Below, piece after piece: positions 1 to 6,809 of a stretch of 8,823 nucleotides of DNA. The number at the start of each line of letters is the position of its first letter. Position 1 is the stretch's first letter. The notes under the pieces are model-generated. The model ran no database searches. It saw only the letters and a program-made list of their open reading frames with translations, and was not told where the DNA came from. Source of the DNA: an uncultured Hyphomicrobiales bacterium (GTDB lineage: Bacteria > Pseudomonadota > Alphaproteobacteria > Rhizobiales > Beijerinckiaceae); assembly GCA_903916165.1 (NCBI GenBank), contig CAIWVR010000517.1, forward strand, positions 1 to 8,823. The letters run 5' to 3'. Made by a program: the position numbers and the translations under genes.

Positions 1-1038
1 ATGGGCCATATCGAATTGTCGAGATCGGCCGATCTGGTTGTCGTTGCGCCTGCCACCGCCGATCTGATGGCGAAAGCGGCGAACGGGCTGGCCAATGATC
101 TTGCCTCCACATTGCTGCTCGCGACGGACAAGAAAGTGCTCATGGCGCCTGCGATGAACGTCCGCATGTGGTTGCATCCAGCGACACGGCGGAATGCAGC
201 GCGCCTGATCGCCGACGGCATTCTCTTCACGGGCCCGGCGGATGGTGACATGGCCTGCGGCGAATTCGGGCCCGGCCGCATGAGCGAACCGCTGGAAATC
301 GTTGCCGCCGTGACGCAGGCCCTTTCCGGGGACACGAGACTTCCCTTGAATGGCGATGTCGCGGTCCCGGCTTCTCTGTTGAAGGGGCGCAGAATCGTCA
401 TCACGTCGGGACCGACGCATGAGCCGATCGATCCCGTGCGCTATATTGCCAACCGTTCATCGGGACGCCAGGGCCATGCGATTGCGCAGGCGGCGGCGCG
501 CGCGGGTGCCCATGTCGTCCTGATCAGCGGCCCTGTTTCGATTCCCGATCCGGTTGGCGTCGAGATGCGCAGGGTCGAGACGGCACGAGACATGCTGTCG
601 GCGGTCGAGGCAGCCCTGCCGGCGGATGTTTTCATCGGCGCAGCCGCAGTCGCAGACTGGCGCGTCGAGGGCACCAGCGACAGCAAGATCAAGAAAACAC
701 CCGCAGGCAGCCCGTCTTTGAAGCTTGCCGAAAATCCCGACATTCTCGCGCAAGTCTCGGCACTGTCATCGGGCCGGCCACAATTGGTGGTCGGCTTTGC
801 CGCTGAAACGAACGACCTTCTGGATCACGCGCGCGCGAAACTCACCCGCAAGGGCTGCGACCTGATCATCGCCAATGATGTCGGCGCGGGGAGCAATGTG
901 ATGGGCGGGACGCACAACAAAGTGCATCTTGTCTCCCACACGGGCGTGGATTCCTGGCCGCTGCTGGACAAGGACGAGGTTGCCAGCCGCCTCATCGCAC
1001 GATGCGCGGAGCTTTTGGCGGGGGCTGGACCAGAATGA
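1..1038 (+). CDS. coaBC: CoaBC, bifunctional phosphopantothenoylcysteine decarboxylase / phosphopantothenate-cysteine ligase (5' end outside window)
   Basis: Two-step enzyme of cytosolic coenzyme A synthesis. CoaB ligates 4'-phosphopantothenate to cysteine using CTP, and CoaC (a flavoprotein) decarboxylates the product to phosphopantetheine. The visible 345 residues begin inside the CoaC domain. The opening MGHIEL matches the conserved HIEL block holding the catalytic histidine (about His75 in E. coli Dfp, residue 3 here), so roughly 70 N-terminal residues are missing and the ATG at position 1 is an internal methionine. The CoaC PAMN motif lies at residues 50-53 and the ACG active-site flap, with Cys86, at 85-87. 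The CoaB domain starts near residue 129 with SGPTHEP (136-142) and continues with NRSSG (151-155), AAVADW (215-220), KIKK (229-232), NPDIL (245-249) and AND (291-293). Its stop overlaps the dut start as ATGA. The family identification is very secure; only the true start is unseen. Confidence 0.97.
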   Translation: MGHIELSRSADLVVVAPATADLMAKAANGLANDLASTLLLATDKKVLMAPAMNVRMWLHPATRRNAARLIADGILFTGPADGDMACGEFGPGRMSEPLEIVAAVTQALSGDTRLPLNGDVAVPASLLKGRRIVITSGPTHEPIDPVRYIANRSSGRQGHAIAQAAARAGAHVVLISGPVSIPDPVGVEMRRVETARDMLSAVEAALPADVFIGAAAVADWRVEGTSDSKIKKTPAGSPSLKLAENPDILAQVSALSSGRPQLVVGFAAETNDLLDHARAKLTRKGCDLIIANDVGAGSNVMGGTHNKVHLVSHTGVDSWPLLDKDEVASRLIARCAELLAGAGPE

Positions 1039-1508
1039 ATATCGAGCTTCGCATCAAGCGTCTTCCGCACGGCCAGGACTTGCCGTTGCCCGCATACCAG
1101 ACACCAGCCGCTGCGGGCCTCGATCTGCTTGCGGCGATCCCGCGACAGACGAAACTCGTGCTTGAACCGGGTGGGCGTGACCTCGTGCCGACGGGAGTGT
1201 CCATCGAATTGCCGGAGGGACATGAGGCGCAGGTGCGCCCGCGCTCGGGGCTGGCGCTCCGCCATGGTGTGACCGTGCTGAATGCGCCAGGAACGATCGA
1301 TGCCGATTATCGCGGCGAGATCTGCGTCATCCTCGTCAATCTCGGGTCCGAGCCCTTCGAGATTTTGCGCGGTGACCGGATCGCGCAGATGATCGTTGCG
1401 CCTGTCAGCCGCGCGGTGCTGACCGAGGTTCCCGTCCTGTCCACGTCGGCCCGCGGCGCTGGCGGGTTTGGCTCGACAGGCACCGCCCCCGAGCGGAGCC
1501 CGCAATGA
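1035..1508 (+). CDS. dut: dUTP diphosphatase (dUTPase), trimeric Dut family
   Basis: Hydrolyses dUTP to dUMP and pyrophosphate, which keeps uracil out of DNA and supplies dUMP for dTMP synthesis. The protein has 157 residues, typical of homotrimeric bacterial dUTPases, and all five family motifs appear in order: AGLDL (27-31), PRSGLAL (69-75), [10 protein letters not shown] (86-95, with catalytic Asp89 and the uracil-stacking Tyr92), GDRIAQ (113-118) and the glycine-rich C-terminal arm [10 protein letters not shown] (140-149). The start at 1035 was preferred over an in-frame ATG at 1002 because it gives the usual [14 protein letters not shown] beginning and a 4-base ATGA overlap with the coaBC stop. 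Only a weak G-rich stretch precedes it, so translation probably depends on coupling to coaBC. The gene ends in a second ATGA overlap with the regulator downstream. Nothing is missing or unusual in the protein. Confidence 0.97.
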   Translation: MNIELRIKRLPHGQDLPLPAYQTPAAAGLDLLAAIPRQTKLVLEPGGRDLVPTGVSIELPEGHEAQVRPRSGLALRHGVTVLNAPGTIDADYRGEICVILVNLGSEPFEILRGDRIAQMIVAPVSRAVLTEVPVLSTSARGAGGFGSTGTAPERSPQ

Positions 1509-1957
1509 TCCTCCTGTCGCGCCGCAGTCAGCTGGCCATTGCTGCCGTCGTGGATGTTGCGATCCATGCGCGACCCTCGCCTGTCGCGGCAAAAGCACTC
1601 GCGGCGCGCCACAATCTGCCGCCCCGGCATCTTGAAACCTTGCTGCAGGCCCTGGTCAAGGCCGGCATCCTCAAGGGTGTGCGGGGACCGCGCGGCGGCT
1701 ATGAACTCGCGCGCGAACGGCGCCGGGTCTCGGCAGGCGAGATCGTGCGGGCCGCCATGGCGGATGGTCTGGAAGAGGGCACCCTTCCGGAACCTGAGTC
1801 CCTGCTCGTGAACAGCGTCGTCCGGCCTCTGGTCCATGTCGCGAGCCAGAAATTCCTGGCGGAACTCGATGCGGTTTCGGTCGACGATCTCTGCCGTCAA
1901 GCCGGGGACATGGCGGTCTTTGGAAAGCCGAAGACCAGCGCTGATTTTACAATCTGA
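1505..1957 (+). CDS. Rrf2-family transcriptional regulator, lacking the Fe-S cysteine triad
   Basis: A 150-residue winged-helix DNA-binding protein of the Rrf2 family (relatives: IscR, NsrR, RirA, CymR). The N-terminal helix is [14 protein letters not shown]. The recognition helix region is residues 39-56 ([13 protein letters not shown] and onward), followed by the diagnostic wing [13 protein letters not shown] (58-70). IscR and NsrR carry three spaced cysteines near residues 90-105 for an Fe-S cluster. Here that segment has none, and the only cysteine is Cys130, so classic cluster sensing is unlikely. A GGAG at 1495-1498 lies six bases before the ATG, which overlaps the dut stop as ATGA. Because cysK follows directly, I infer a role in cysteine or sulfur control resembling CymR, which senses through CysK in Bacillus and Staphylococcus; the sequence does not prove this. 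Family assignment is firm, regulon unknown. Confidence 0.9.
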   Translation: MILLSRRSQLAIAAVVDVAIHARPSPVAAKALAARHNLPPRHLETLLQALVKAGILKGVRGPRGGYELARERRRVSAGEIVRAAMADGLEEGTLPEPESLLVNSVVRPLVHVASQKFLAELDAVSVDDLCRQAGDMAVFGKPKTSADFTI

Positions 1958-1972
1958 AATCGGAATTATACT
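1943..1972 (+). promoter_or_regulatory. Candidate cysK promoter with overlapping dyad
   Basis: A -35-like TTTACA (1946-1951) and a -10-like TATACT (1967-1972) are each five of six matches to the sigma-70 consensus, but the spacer is only 15 bases, shorter than ideal. An inverted repeat GATTT-N9-AAATC (1943-1947 and 1957-1961) overlaps the -35 and spacer and covers the regulator's stop codon. Its position would suit repressor binding, and the Rrf2 protein encoded just upstream is the obvious candidate. A second, imperfect pair CGGAATT (1961-1967) / AATACCG (1993-1999) lies just downstream. All of this is inference from position and short matches. Confidence 0.4.
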
Positions 1973-2033
1973 CTACATCGACCTGCAGTGTGAATACCGC
2001 TAGAACAGGACCGGAGCACTGAGGAGAAACCCC

Positions 2034-3005
2034 ATGGCGAATGGTGAACAGGCTCGTCCGGCCGGTCGCGGACGTATTTACAATTCCATCACGGATACGA
2101 TCGGCGACACGCCGCTGGTGCGCCTGAACCGGCTGGCAGCCGAGCGCGGCGTCAAGGCCAACCTCCTCGCCAAGCTCGAGTTTTTCAACCCGATCTCGAG
2201 CGTCAAGGATCGCATCGGCGTGGCGATGATCGACGCGCTCGAGGCAGCCGGCAAGATCGATCCCGCACGCACCATTCTGGTGGAGCCGACCTCCGGCAAC
2301 ACCGGCATTGCGCTCGCCTTTGTGGCAGCCGCGCGCGGTTACAGGCTGATGATTGTCATGCCGGACAGCATGTCGATTGAGCGCCGCAAGATGCTTGCCC
2401 TGCTTGGCGTCGAATTGGTGTTGACGCCCGCGGCGCAGGGCATGAAGGGGGCGATTGCCCGCGCACAGGAGATTGTCGCGCAGACGCCCGGTGCCATCAT
2501 CCCGCAGCAGTTTGAAAATCCGGCAAATCCGGAGATCCACCGCAAGACCACGGCCGAGGAGATCTGGAACGACACGCAGGGCGGCGTCGACGTCCTGATC
2601 TCGGGTGTCGGCACGGGGGGCACGATCACGGGCGTCGGCCAGGTTCTCAAGGAGCGCAAGCCAGGCGTGCGGATCATCGCGGTGGAGCCGGAGGATTCTC
2701 CGGTCCTCTCGGGCGGTCAGCCCGGGCCGCACAAGATCCAGGGCATCGGGGCCGGTTTCGTGCCTGGCGTGCTCGACCGGTCCGTCATTGATGAAGTCGT
2801 CACGGTCGGAAACCAGACGGCGTTCGAGATGGCGCGCCATCTGGCGCGCATCGAGGGCATTCCCGTTGGCATCTCGTCGGGGGCTGCCGTTGCGGCAGCG
2901 CTTGAGGTGGGTCTGCGTCCGGAGATGGCGGGTAAAAACATCGTCATCATTATTCCCTCCTTCGCAGAGCGTTATCTGTCAACGGCGCTGTTCGAGGGAC
3001 TTTGA
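2034..3005 (+). CDS. cysK: Cysteine synthase A (O-acetylserine sulfhydrylase)
   Basis: PLP enzyme that makes L-cysteine from O-acetylserine and sulfide, the last step of sulfur assimilation. The 323-residue length fits CysK. Conserved parts in order: [11 protein letters not shown] (22-32), the PLP lysine Lys58 in SSVKDRIG, the substrate loop PTSGNTG (85-91), [11 protein letters not shown] (159-169), the phosphate-binding GTGGT (193-197), the KIQGIGAGF loop (234-242), and ISSGAA (280-285). The C-terminal [10 protein letters not shown] (308-317) resembles the family's P-x-x-GERYLST ending, with alanine replacing the common glycine. The KIQGIGAGF type of loop favours CysK over cystathionine beta-synthase. 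GAGGAG (2021-2026) lies seven bases upstream of the ATG. The first 14 residues form a short tail before the usual start of homology. A terminator follows, so cysK is probably a single-gene unit, perhaps with read-through from the regulator upstream. No cysE is in view. Confidence 0.95.
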   Translation: MANGEQARPAGRGRIYNSITDTIGDTPLVRLNRLAAERGVKANLLAKLEFFNPISSVKDRIGVAMIDALEAAGKIDPARTILVEPTSGNTGIALAFVAAARGYRLMIVMPDSMSIERRKMLALLGVELVLTPAAQGMKGAIARAQEIVAQTPGAIIPQQFENPANPEIHRKTTAEEIWNDTQGGVDVLISGVGTGGTITGVGQVLKERKPGVRIIAVEPEDSPVLSGGQPGPHKIQGIGAGFVPGVLDRSVIDEVVTVGNQTAFEMARHLARIEGIPVGISSGAAVAAALEVGLRPEMAGKNIVIIIPSFAERYLSTALFEGL

Positions 3006-3029
3006 CCCACCTGCCAGTTTGAACCCGCG

Positions 3030-3052
3030 GGGGCGCCCTGGGCGCCCCTTTT
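3030..3052 (+). terminator. Rho-independent terminator after cysK
   Basis: Perfect 8-bp GC stem GGGGCGCC (3030-3037) and GGCGCCCC (3041-3048) with a CTG loop, followed by TTTT (3049-3052). It starts 24 bases after the cysK stop, which is the expected place. The T tract is short but the stem is very stable. Confidence 0.85.
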
Positions 3053-3095
3053 CATTTTAACGAGGCTGTTCTAGCCATGGTTTCTTGACCCCGGC

Positions 3096-3099
3096 GGAG
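3096..3099 (+). promoter_or_regulatory. Shine-Dalgarno that sets the enoyl-CoA hydratase start
   Basis: GGAG lies six bases before the ATG at 3106. It supports that ATG over the in-frame TTG at 3085, which has no comparable site and would add seven residues not typical of the family. Confidence 0.55.
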
Positions 3100-3105
3100 C
3101 GCAGC

Positions 3106-3885
3106 ATGTCTTTCGAAACGGTTCTCACCGAAACCCACGGTCCCGTTCGCCTTATCCGGCTGAACCGTCCCGAGGCCCTGAACGCTCTCAGCGTGCAGCT
3201 GATCCGGGACCTGAATGCAGCGCTCGACGAAGCCGAAGCCGATAGCGCCATCCGCTGTCTCGTGCTCACGGGCTCGGAGAAAGCCTTTGCCGCCGGCGCG
3301 GATGTGAAAGAAATGCAGTCCAAGACCTATCTGGACGCCTATTTCGGAGATTTCGTCGCCAGCTGGGAGCGCATCACGCGCCTGCGCAAGCCGGTCTTTG
3401 CAGCTGTTTCAGGCTTTGCGCTGGGCGGAGGGTGCGAATTGGCGATGATGTGCGACTTTATCCTTGCGGCCGATACGGCCAGATTCGGACAGCCCGAGAT
3501 CAAGCTCGGCATTCTCCCCGGGGCTGGCGGCACACAGCGGCTGACCCGGCTGATTGGCAAGTCGAAAGCCATGGAAATGTGCCTGACCGGCCGCATGATG
3601 GACGCAGCTGAAGCCGAACGCTCAGGTCTCGTGTCGCGCGTCGTGCCAGCCGCCGAGCTGATGGCAGAGGCGATCCGCGTCGGCCAGGTCATTGCTGGCA
3701 TGTCGACCTCCGCCGTCATGATGACCAAGGAATCCGTCGAAAGCGCCTATGAAACGAGCCTCAGTGAAGGCATTCGTTTCGAGCGGCGGCTGTTCTACGC
3801 CACTTTCGCCACGCCTGATCAGAAAGAAGGCATGCAGGCCTTTGTCGAGAAACGCGCGCCTCACTTCGAGCGGCGTGACGACTGA
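3106..3885 (+). CDS. Enoyl-CoA hydratase (crotonase family)
   Basis: Predicted to add water across trans-2-enoyl-CoA in fatty-acid beta-oxidation or a related acyl-CoA route. The 259-residue single-domain protein has the complete crotonase signature. The first oxyanion-hole segment is AAGADVKEM (62-70), the second is ALGGGCELAM (105-114), and the two catalytic glutamates are Glu111 and Glu131 (in GQPEIKLGILPGAGG). Their 20-residue spacing equals that of Glu144/Glu164 in rat crotonase. Both catalytic glutamates being present argues for a true hydratase rather than an isomerase or decarboxylase relative; chain-length preference cannot be read from the sequence. The start is set by GGAG at 3096-3099. 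The gene sits between the cysK terminator and the rpsT promoter, so it is probably transcribed alone, although I see no convincing promoter in the 53 bases upstream. An enoyl-CoA hydratase next to rpsT and dnaA is, to my knowledge, a recurrent Rhizobiales order. Confidence 0.92.
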   Translation: MSFETVLTETHGPVRLIRLNRPEALNALSVQLIRDLNAALDEAEADSAIRCLVLTGSEKAFAAGADVKEMQSKTYLDAYFGDFVASWERITRLRKPVFAAVSGFALGGGCELAMMCDFILAADTARFGQPEIKLGILPGAGGTQRLTRLIGKSKAMEMCLTGRMMDAAEAERSGLVSRVVPAAELMAEAIRVGQVIAGMSTSAVMMTKESVESAYETSLSEGIRFERRLFYATFATPDQKEGMQAFVEKRAPHFERRDD

Positions 3886-3907
3886 TCGAGAATCTGTGCT
3901 CGACGCA

Positions 3908-3937
3908 TTGACGCGAGCGACGCTTCACGTTTATAAG
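3908..3937 (+). promoter_or_regulatory. Sigma-70-type promoter for rpsT
   Basis: TTGACG (3908-3913, the usual alphaproteobacterial form of the -35 box) is followed after 17 bases by TTATAA (3931-3936); the TATAAG reading gives an 18-base spacer. Transcription would start about 65-75 bases before rpsT. The bases right after the -10 are GC-rich (GCCCC), a discriminator type common at stringently controlled ribosomal promoters; this last point is inference. A second -10-like TTTATAG (3954-3960) repeats the motif 23 bases downstream but has no partner -35. Confidence 0.6.
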
Positions 3938-4016
3938 CCCCAATCCGCCGTGCTTTATAGGTGCGGGACAGAACTTACGGCCCATTCACTCTGCGGCCGA
4001 TCCTCGAGGAAAACCA

Positions 4017-4283
4017 ATGGCGAATACCTCCTCGGCCAAGAAGGCCGTCCGCAAGATTGAGCGCCGCACGGCCGTGAACCGCGCCCGCCGCAGCCAGATG
4101 CGGACTTACGTCCGCAAGGTTGAAGAAGCCTTGGCTTCGGGAAATGCCGATGCCGCCAAGTCGGCCCTCGCCGACGCCGAACCGCTCATGATGCGCGCTG
4201 CCCAGAAGGGCATTGTTCACAAGAACAATGCTTCACGGAAGATTTCCCGTTTGACGGTCCGCGTGAAGGCTCTTGCCCAGTAA
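4017..4283 (+). CDS. rpsT: 30S ribosomal protein S20
   Basis: Primary-binding protein of the 30S subunit; it contacts 16S rRNA and helps assemble the body of the small subunit. The 88-residue, strongly basic protein has the usual length and pattern: [17 protein letters not shown] at the start, [19 protein letters not shown] (21-39), an alanine-rich helix, and the conserved end [16 protein letters not shown] (64-79). GAGGA (4006-4010) lies six bases before the ATG. It has its own promoter upstream and a strong terminator 30 bases after the stop, so it is a monocistronic unit, as in most bacteria. Identification is essentially certain. Confidence 0.98.
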   Translation: MANTSSAKKAVRKIERRTAVNRARRSQMRTYVRKVEEALASGNADAAKSALADAEPLMMRAAQKGIVHKNNASRKISRLTVRVKALAQ

Positions 4284-4313
4284 CACCGGGTAAGTTCTTG
4301 ATGTCATGTTTCT

Positions 4314-4341
4314 AAAAAGCCCGGCATTGCCGGGCTTTTTT
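4314..4341 (+). terminator. Rho-independent terminator after rpsT
   Basis: Perfect stem GCCCGGC (4319-4325) / GCCGGGC (4329-4335) with an ATT loop, preceded by AAAAA and followed by TTTTTT (4336-4341). The A and T tracts extend the pairing to 12 bp and would let it work in both directions. It isolates rpsT from the dnaA region. Confidence 0.95.
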
Positions 4342-4638
4342 GCATTTTCAAGCGTCAATTGCGGCGAAGTCACAGTTTTCATTATTTCTTTGAGCCGGGA
4401 ATCCCAGCACAGCTGAAAGCGTTATGATTCAAGGGGTTGAAAGCAAAGCGTCGGTGGACGGTGAGATATGCTCCCTTGACATTTCGTTAACGCGAGAATT
4501 CGTGCGGATTTTTGTCGAACAGAAGTGTCGCTATTTCACCATTGCCGAGTGTCTGGATCGTCCCGGAATCAACGTCTTACAGAGGTCAATCCTGAATCCG
4601 CGCAAGCTTTTACCGGCCGGCCACTAAGCCAAAATGAC

Positions 4639-4667
4639 GGCTCCGTGACAGGGCGTGTTGCGGAGCC
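4639..4667 (+). other. 12-pair hairpin, possible structured RNA
   Basis: GGCTCCGTGACA (4639-4650) pairs with TGTTGCGGAGCC (4656-4667) around the loop GGGCG. Ten pairs are Watson-Crick and two adjacent ones are G-U. Those two would become A-C mismatches in a - strand transcript, so the fold favours RNA made from the + strand. No T tract follows, so it is not a typical terminator. Function unknown. Confidence 0.4.
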
Positions 4668-5127
4668 CCGGAGCGGTGTGTAAGACTTTCTTCAGACAGG
4701 TCGTCTCTGACGTGACGTAAGAAAAGCTATCGAAAATAAGAGGTTACACCAAAAGTCTCGCTTTTCGCGAGCGGTGAAGCTTCAGGGTGGCAAGTCGCGG
4801 GAAACGGAAGGTCGGGGCTGGCCTATGGTGAGTCTCGTAAGCGGCAGCTTATAGCGATTTTGATAATTTTGGGCTGCGGCTGCGAGGCCGCAGAAGGGGG
4901 AACCATGACTTTTTGGCAGATGTCGGAATTTTCGAGCCAAGTGAATCCGCTGGGGGCGGGTTTTGTTTTCAATCATGAGTTCCGTGGTTTTCCGGTCCGT
5001 GTGCGCGTTCCGTTTGGCGTGGGTGTTTGTGTTGCCCCGAGGTCGAAGTCGCGCCCCTGAATTTGCAATGAAACCTTGACGCGCTGCGTTTGGCAGTCGG
5101 CTCGGCATCTGCAGTCAGGGACTCCGT

Positions 5128-5145
5128 TCGAGGGCCTAACCTCGA
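5128..5145 (+). promoter_or_regulatory. Hairpin in the dnaA leader
   Basis: TCGAGG (5128-5133) pairs perfectly with CCTCGA (5140-5145) around GCCTAA, ending 25 bases before the dnaA ATG. It is followed by a five-codon ORF (5151-5168). Short structures this near a start can modulate translation; here that is inference only. Confidence 0.3.
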
Positions 5146-5158
5146 CGTGCATGGGATC

Positions 5159-5164
5159 GAGAAG
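5159..5164 (+). promoter_or_regulatory. Shine-Dalgarno for dnaA
   Basis: GAGAAG lies six bases before the ATG at 5171 and favours that start over the in-frame GTG at 5147 and TTG at 5090, which lack a comparable site. The match to the consensus is moderate. Confidence 0.45.
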
Positions 5165-5170
5165 ATAAAA

Positions 5171-6712
5171 ATGCTCAAGACACGCTTCGATTCGGCTCAG
5201 GCCGACGGCACCAAAATTGTCCGCTTTTCATCGGAGAGTTCCGAAAACCCTGTCGCCACCACCCATTTTGAAGCCTGGCAGCGGGTGTGTCGTCGCCTGC
5301 GCGCCGAAGTCGGGGAGGACGTCTTCAATTCCTGGTTCGGACGTCTCGAACTTGATGAGATACAGGATGAGGTTGCGCGCCTTTCGGTGCCGACCAAATT
5401 TCTGAAGAGCTGGATCCAGTCCCATTATACGGACCGCATCTTGACCGCTCTGGCCTCGGAGGTTCACGCAGTTGCGTCTCTCGCCATTGTGGTGCGCACA
5501 TCAGGTCGCGTCGCAGCTGCCCGCCCCGTCGAAGCATCGGCCCCCACACGTTATGAGGACGGCGCTGTGCGCCTCGCCACAAACCTTTTTGCGCCCCCGA
5601 GCACCGCAGCATCACGGCGCGAGCCGGAAACCATTGGTCGTGACCCCAAGAGCCTCGAGAGCGAAGCACTGGGCGGCTCTCCACTTGACCGTCGCCTGAC
5701 TTTTGCGAGCTTCCTCATCGGCAAGTCGAACCAGCTGGCGCATGCCGCCGCACAAAGGGTGGCCCAGGCTCCCGCCTCTGAATCGCCGCTTTACAATCCG
5801 CTCTACATTCACGCCTCGGTCGGCCTTGGAAAGACGCATCTGATCCAGGCTGTCGCACATATGGCAACGGATCTTGGCCGCCGCGTGATCTATCTGACGG
5901 CCGAGAAGTTCATGTATGGTTTCGTGTCTGCCCTCAAGGCGCAGACGGCGATTGCGTTCAAGGAAAAGCTGCGCGCCATCGATGTGCTCGTCATTGACGA
6001 TGTGCAATTCCTGCAGGGCAAGTCGATCCAGCAGGAGTTTTGCCACACGCTGAACGCGCTGATCGATGCGGGTCGCCAGGTCGTCATTGCCGCCGACCGC
6101 CCGCCCTCCGAGCTTGAGAGTCTCGACGAGCGTGTGCGTTCGCGCCTGGCGGGCGGGCTTTGTGTCGAAATGGGTTCGCTGGACGAAGCATTGCGTGTGA
6201 AAATTCTTGAAACGCGGATTGCTGTCGCGCGCATGGCGCAGCCCTCGTTTGAAGTCCCTGCTGCTGTGGTGACCCTCGTCGCGCGTTCGATCCAGACCAA
6301 TGGTCGCGACCTCGATGGTGCCGTCAACCGCCTGCTTGCGCATGTCACCTTGACTGGCACGTCCCTGACCGTGGAGACGGCAGAAACCGCGATCCGCGAT
6401 CTGGTGCGCACCCGTGAGCCAAAGCGCGTCAAGATCGAGGATATCCAGAAGCTCGTGGCGACGCATTTCAACGTCAGCCGGGCCGATATCCTGTCGTCGC
6501 GACGCACGGCAACTGTTGTGCGCCCGCGCCAGATCGCCATGTACCTCGCCAAGGTGCTGACTTTGCGGTCGCTGCCCGAGATCGGCCGTCGTTTTGGCGG
6601 ACGCGATCACACGACCGTCCTGCATGCCGTGCGCAAGATTGAAGGCCTGGCCAATCTGGACAACCAGCTTTCCGAGGAGCTTGAGCTGCTCAAGCGGATG
6701 TTGACCGACTAG
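5171..6712 (+). CDS. dnaA: Chromosomal replication initiator protein DnaA
   Basis: AAA+ ATPase that binds DnaA boxes, melts oriC and helps load the replicative helicase. The 513 residues show all four domains. Domain I (about 32-95) has the FEAWQRV and [10 protein letters not shown] helices. Domain II is a variable linker to about 172. Domain III (about 173-410) has Walker [10 protein letters not shown] (216-224), Walker [10 protein letters not shown] (272-280), sensor 1 VIAADRPP (305-312), the box VII/arginine-finger region [10 protein letters not shown] (320-329) and sensor 2 [10 protein letters not shown] (378-387). Domain IV has [11 protein letters not shown] (451-461) and the DNA-contact signature [16 protein letters not shown] (476-491). 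In Walker A the first glycine of GxxxxGKT is Ala215, and sensor 1 reads AAD where E. coli has TSD; both are probably lineage variants. The ATG at 5171 was chosen for its GAGAAG. The gene is followed by a strong terminator and faces typA. Confidence 0.97.
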   Translation: MLKTRFDSAQADGTKIVRFSSESSENPVATTHFEAWQRVCRRLRAEVGEDVFNSWFGRLELDEIQDEVARLSVPTKFLKSWIQSHYTDRILTALASEVHAVASLAIVVRTSGRVAAARPVEASAPTRYEDGAVRLATNLFAPPSTAASRREPETIGRDPKSLESEALGGSPLDRRLTFASFLIGKSNQLAHAAAQRVAQAPASESPLYNPLYIHASVGLGKTHLIQAVAHMATDLGRRVIYLTAEKFMYGFVSALKAQTAIAFKEKLRAIDVLVIDDVQFLQGKSIQQEFCHTLNALIDAGRQVVIAADRPPSELESLDERVRSRLAGGLCVEMGSLDEALRVKILETRIAVARMAQPSFEVPAAVVTLVARSIQTNGRDLDGAVNRLLAHVTLTGTSLTVETAETAIRDLVRTREPKRVKIEDIQKLVATHFNVSRADILSSRRTATVVRPRQIAMYLAKVLTLRSLPEIGRRFGGRDHTTVLHAVRKIEGLANLDNQLSEELELLKRMLTD

Positions 6713-6745
6713 GTCAGCCGGGCGGACCCTGTGACGTCCGATATG

Positions 6746-6779
6746 AAAAAGGCCGCTGCGTTTCCGCAGCGGCCTTTTT
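6746..6779. terminator. Bidirectional terminator shared by dnaA and typA
   Basis: Perfect 10-bp stem GGCCGCTGCG (6751-6760) / CGCAGCGGCC (6765-6774) with a TTTC loop, flanked by AAAAA (6746-6750) and TTTTT (6775-6779). The flanks pair too, giving 15 bp, and supply a T tract on either strand. It lies 33 bases past the dnaA stop and 30 bases past the typA stop, between converging genes. Confidence 0.96.
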
Positions 6780-6809
6780 GTCTGGATCGTTTCGAGGGCC
6801 CGTCGCCAA

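Larger units (their letters stand above)
4342..5170. other. Long gap between rpsT and dnaA, no secure gene
   Basis: About 830 bases with no recognisable gene. It includes stretches visibly richer in A and T than the neighbouring genes, such as around 4380 and 4855-4870. It holds two unconvincing + strand small ORFs (4424-4627, 67 aa; 4905-5060, 51 aa), hairpins at 4639-4667, 4757-4771, 4874-4893 and 5128-5145, and seven GANTC sites. A perfect -35 hexamer TTGACA (4476-4481) and an alphaproteobacterial TTGACG (5076-5081) are present, but neither has a good -10 at 16-18 bases, so the dnaA promoter is not settled. I found no sequence close to the DnaA box TTATNCACA, so this is not an evident oriC. 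It most likely carries the dnaA promoter(s) and leader, perhaps also a small RNA. Confidence 0.6.

Noticed and set aside
1002..1034. Upstream ATG start for dut (adds 11 residues)
   Set aside because: The added residues are the out-of-frame coaBC tail. The ATG at 1035 gives the ATGA overlap and the normal dUTPase N terminus.
825..1598. 257-residue - strand ORF across coaBC, dut and the regulator
   Set aside because: It spans three well-identified + strand genes and has no recognisable domain.
4424..4627. 67-residue + strand ORF (starting MIQGVESKAS) in the rpsT-dnaA gap
   Set aside because: No clear ribosome binding site and no recognised similarity. A frame this short is expected by chance, so I did not call it a gene, though conservation data could change that.
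5076..5104. TTGACG at 5076-5081 as the dnaA -35 box
   Set aside because: The hexamer is good, but the bases 16-18 positions downstream (around GGCTCG) do not resemble a -10 box, so I did not call a promoter.
4782..5108. 108-residue - strand ORF in the rpsT-dnaA gap
   Set aside because: Low-complexity basic composition, no Shine-Dalgarno noted and no family resemblance. It runs against the likely dnaA leader.
4342..5170. Chromosomal origin oriC upstream of dnaA
   Set aside because: I found no close match to TTATNCACA on either strand; the nearest, TGTGTAAGA at 4677-4685, matches poorly. In studied alphaproteobacteria oriC usually lies near hemE, not dnaA.
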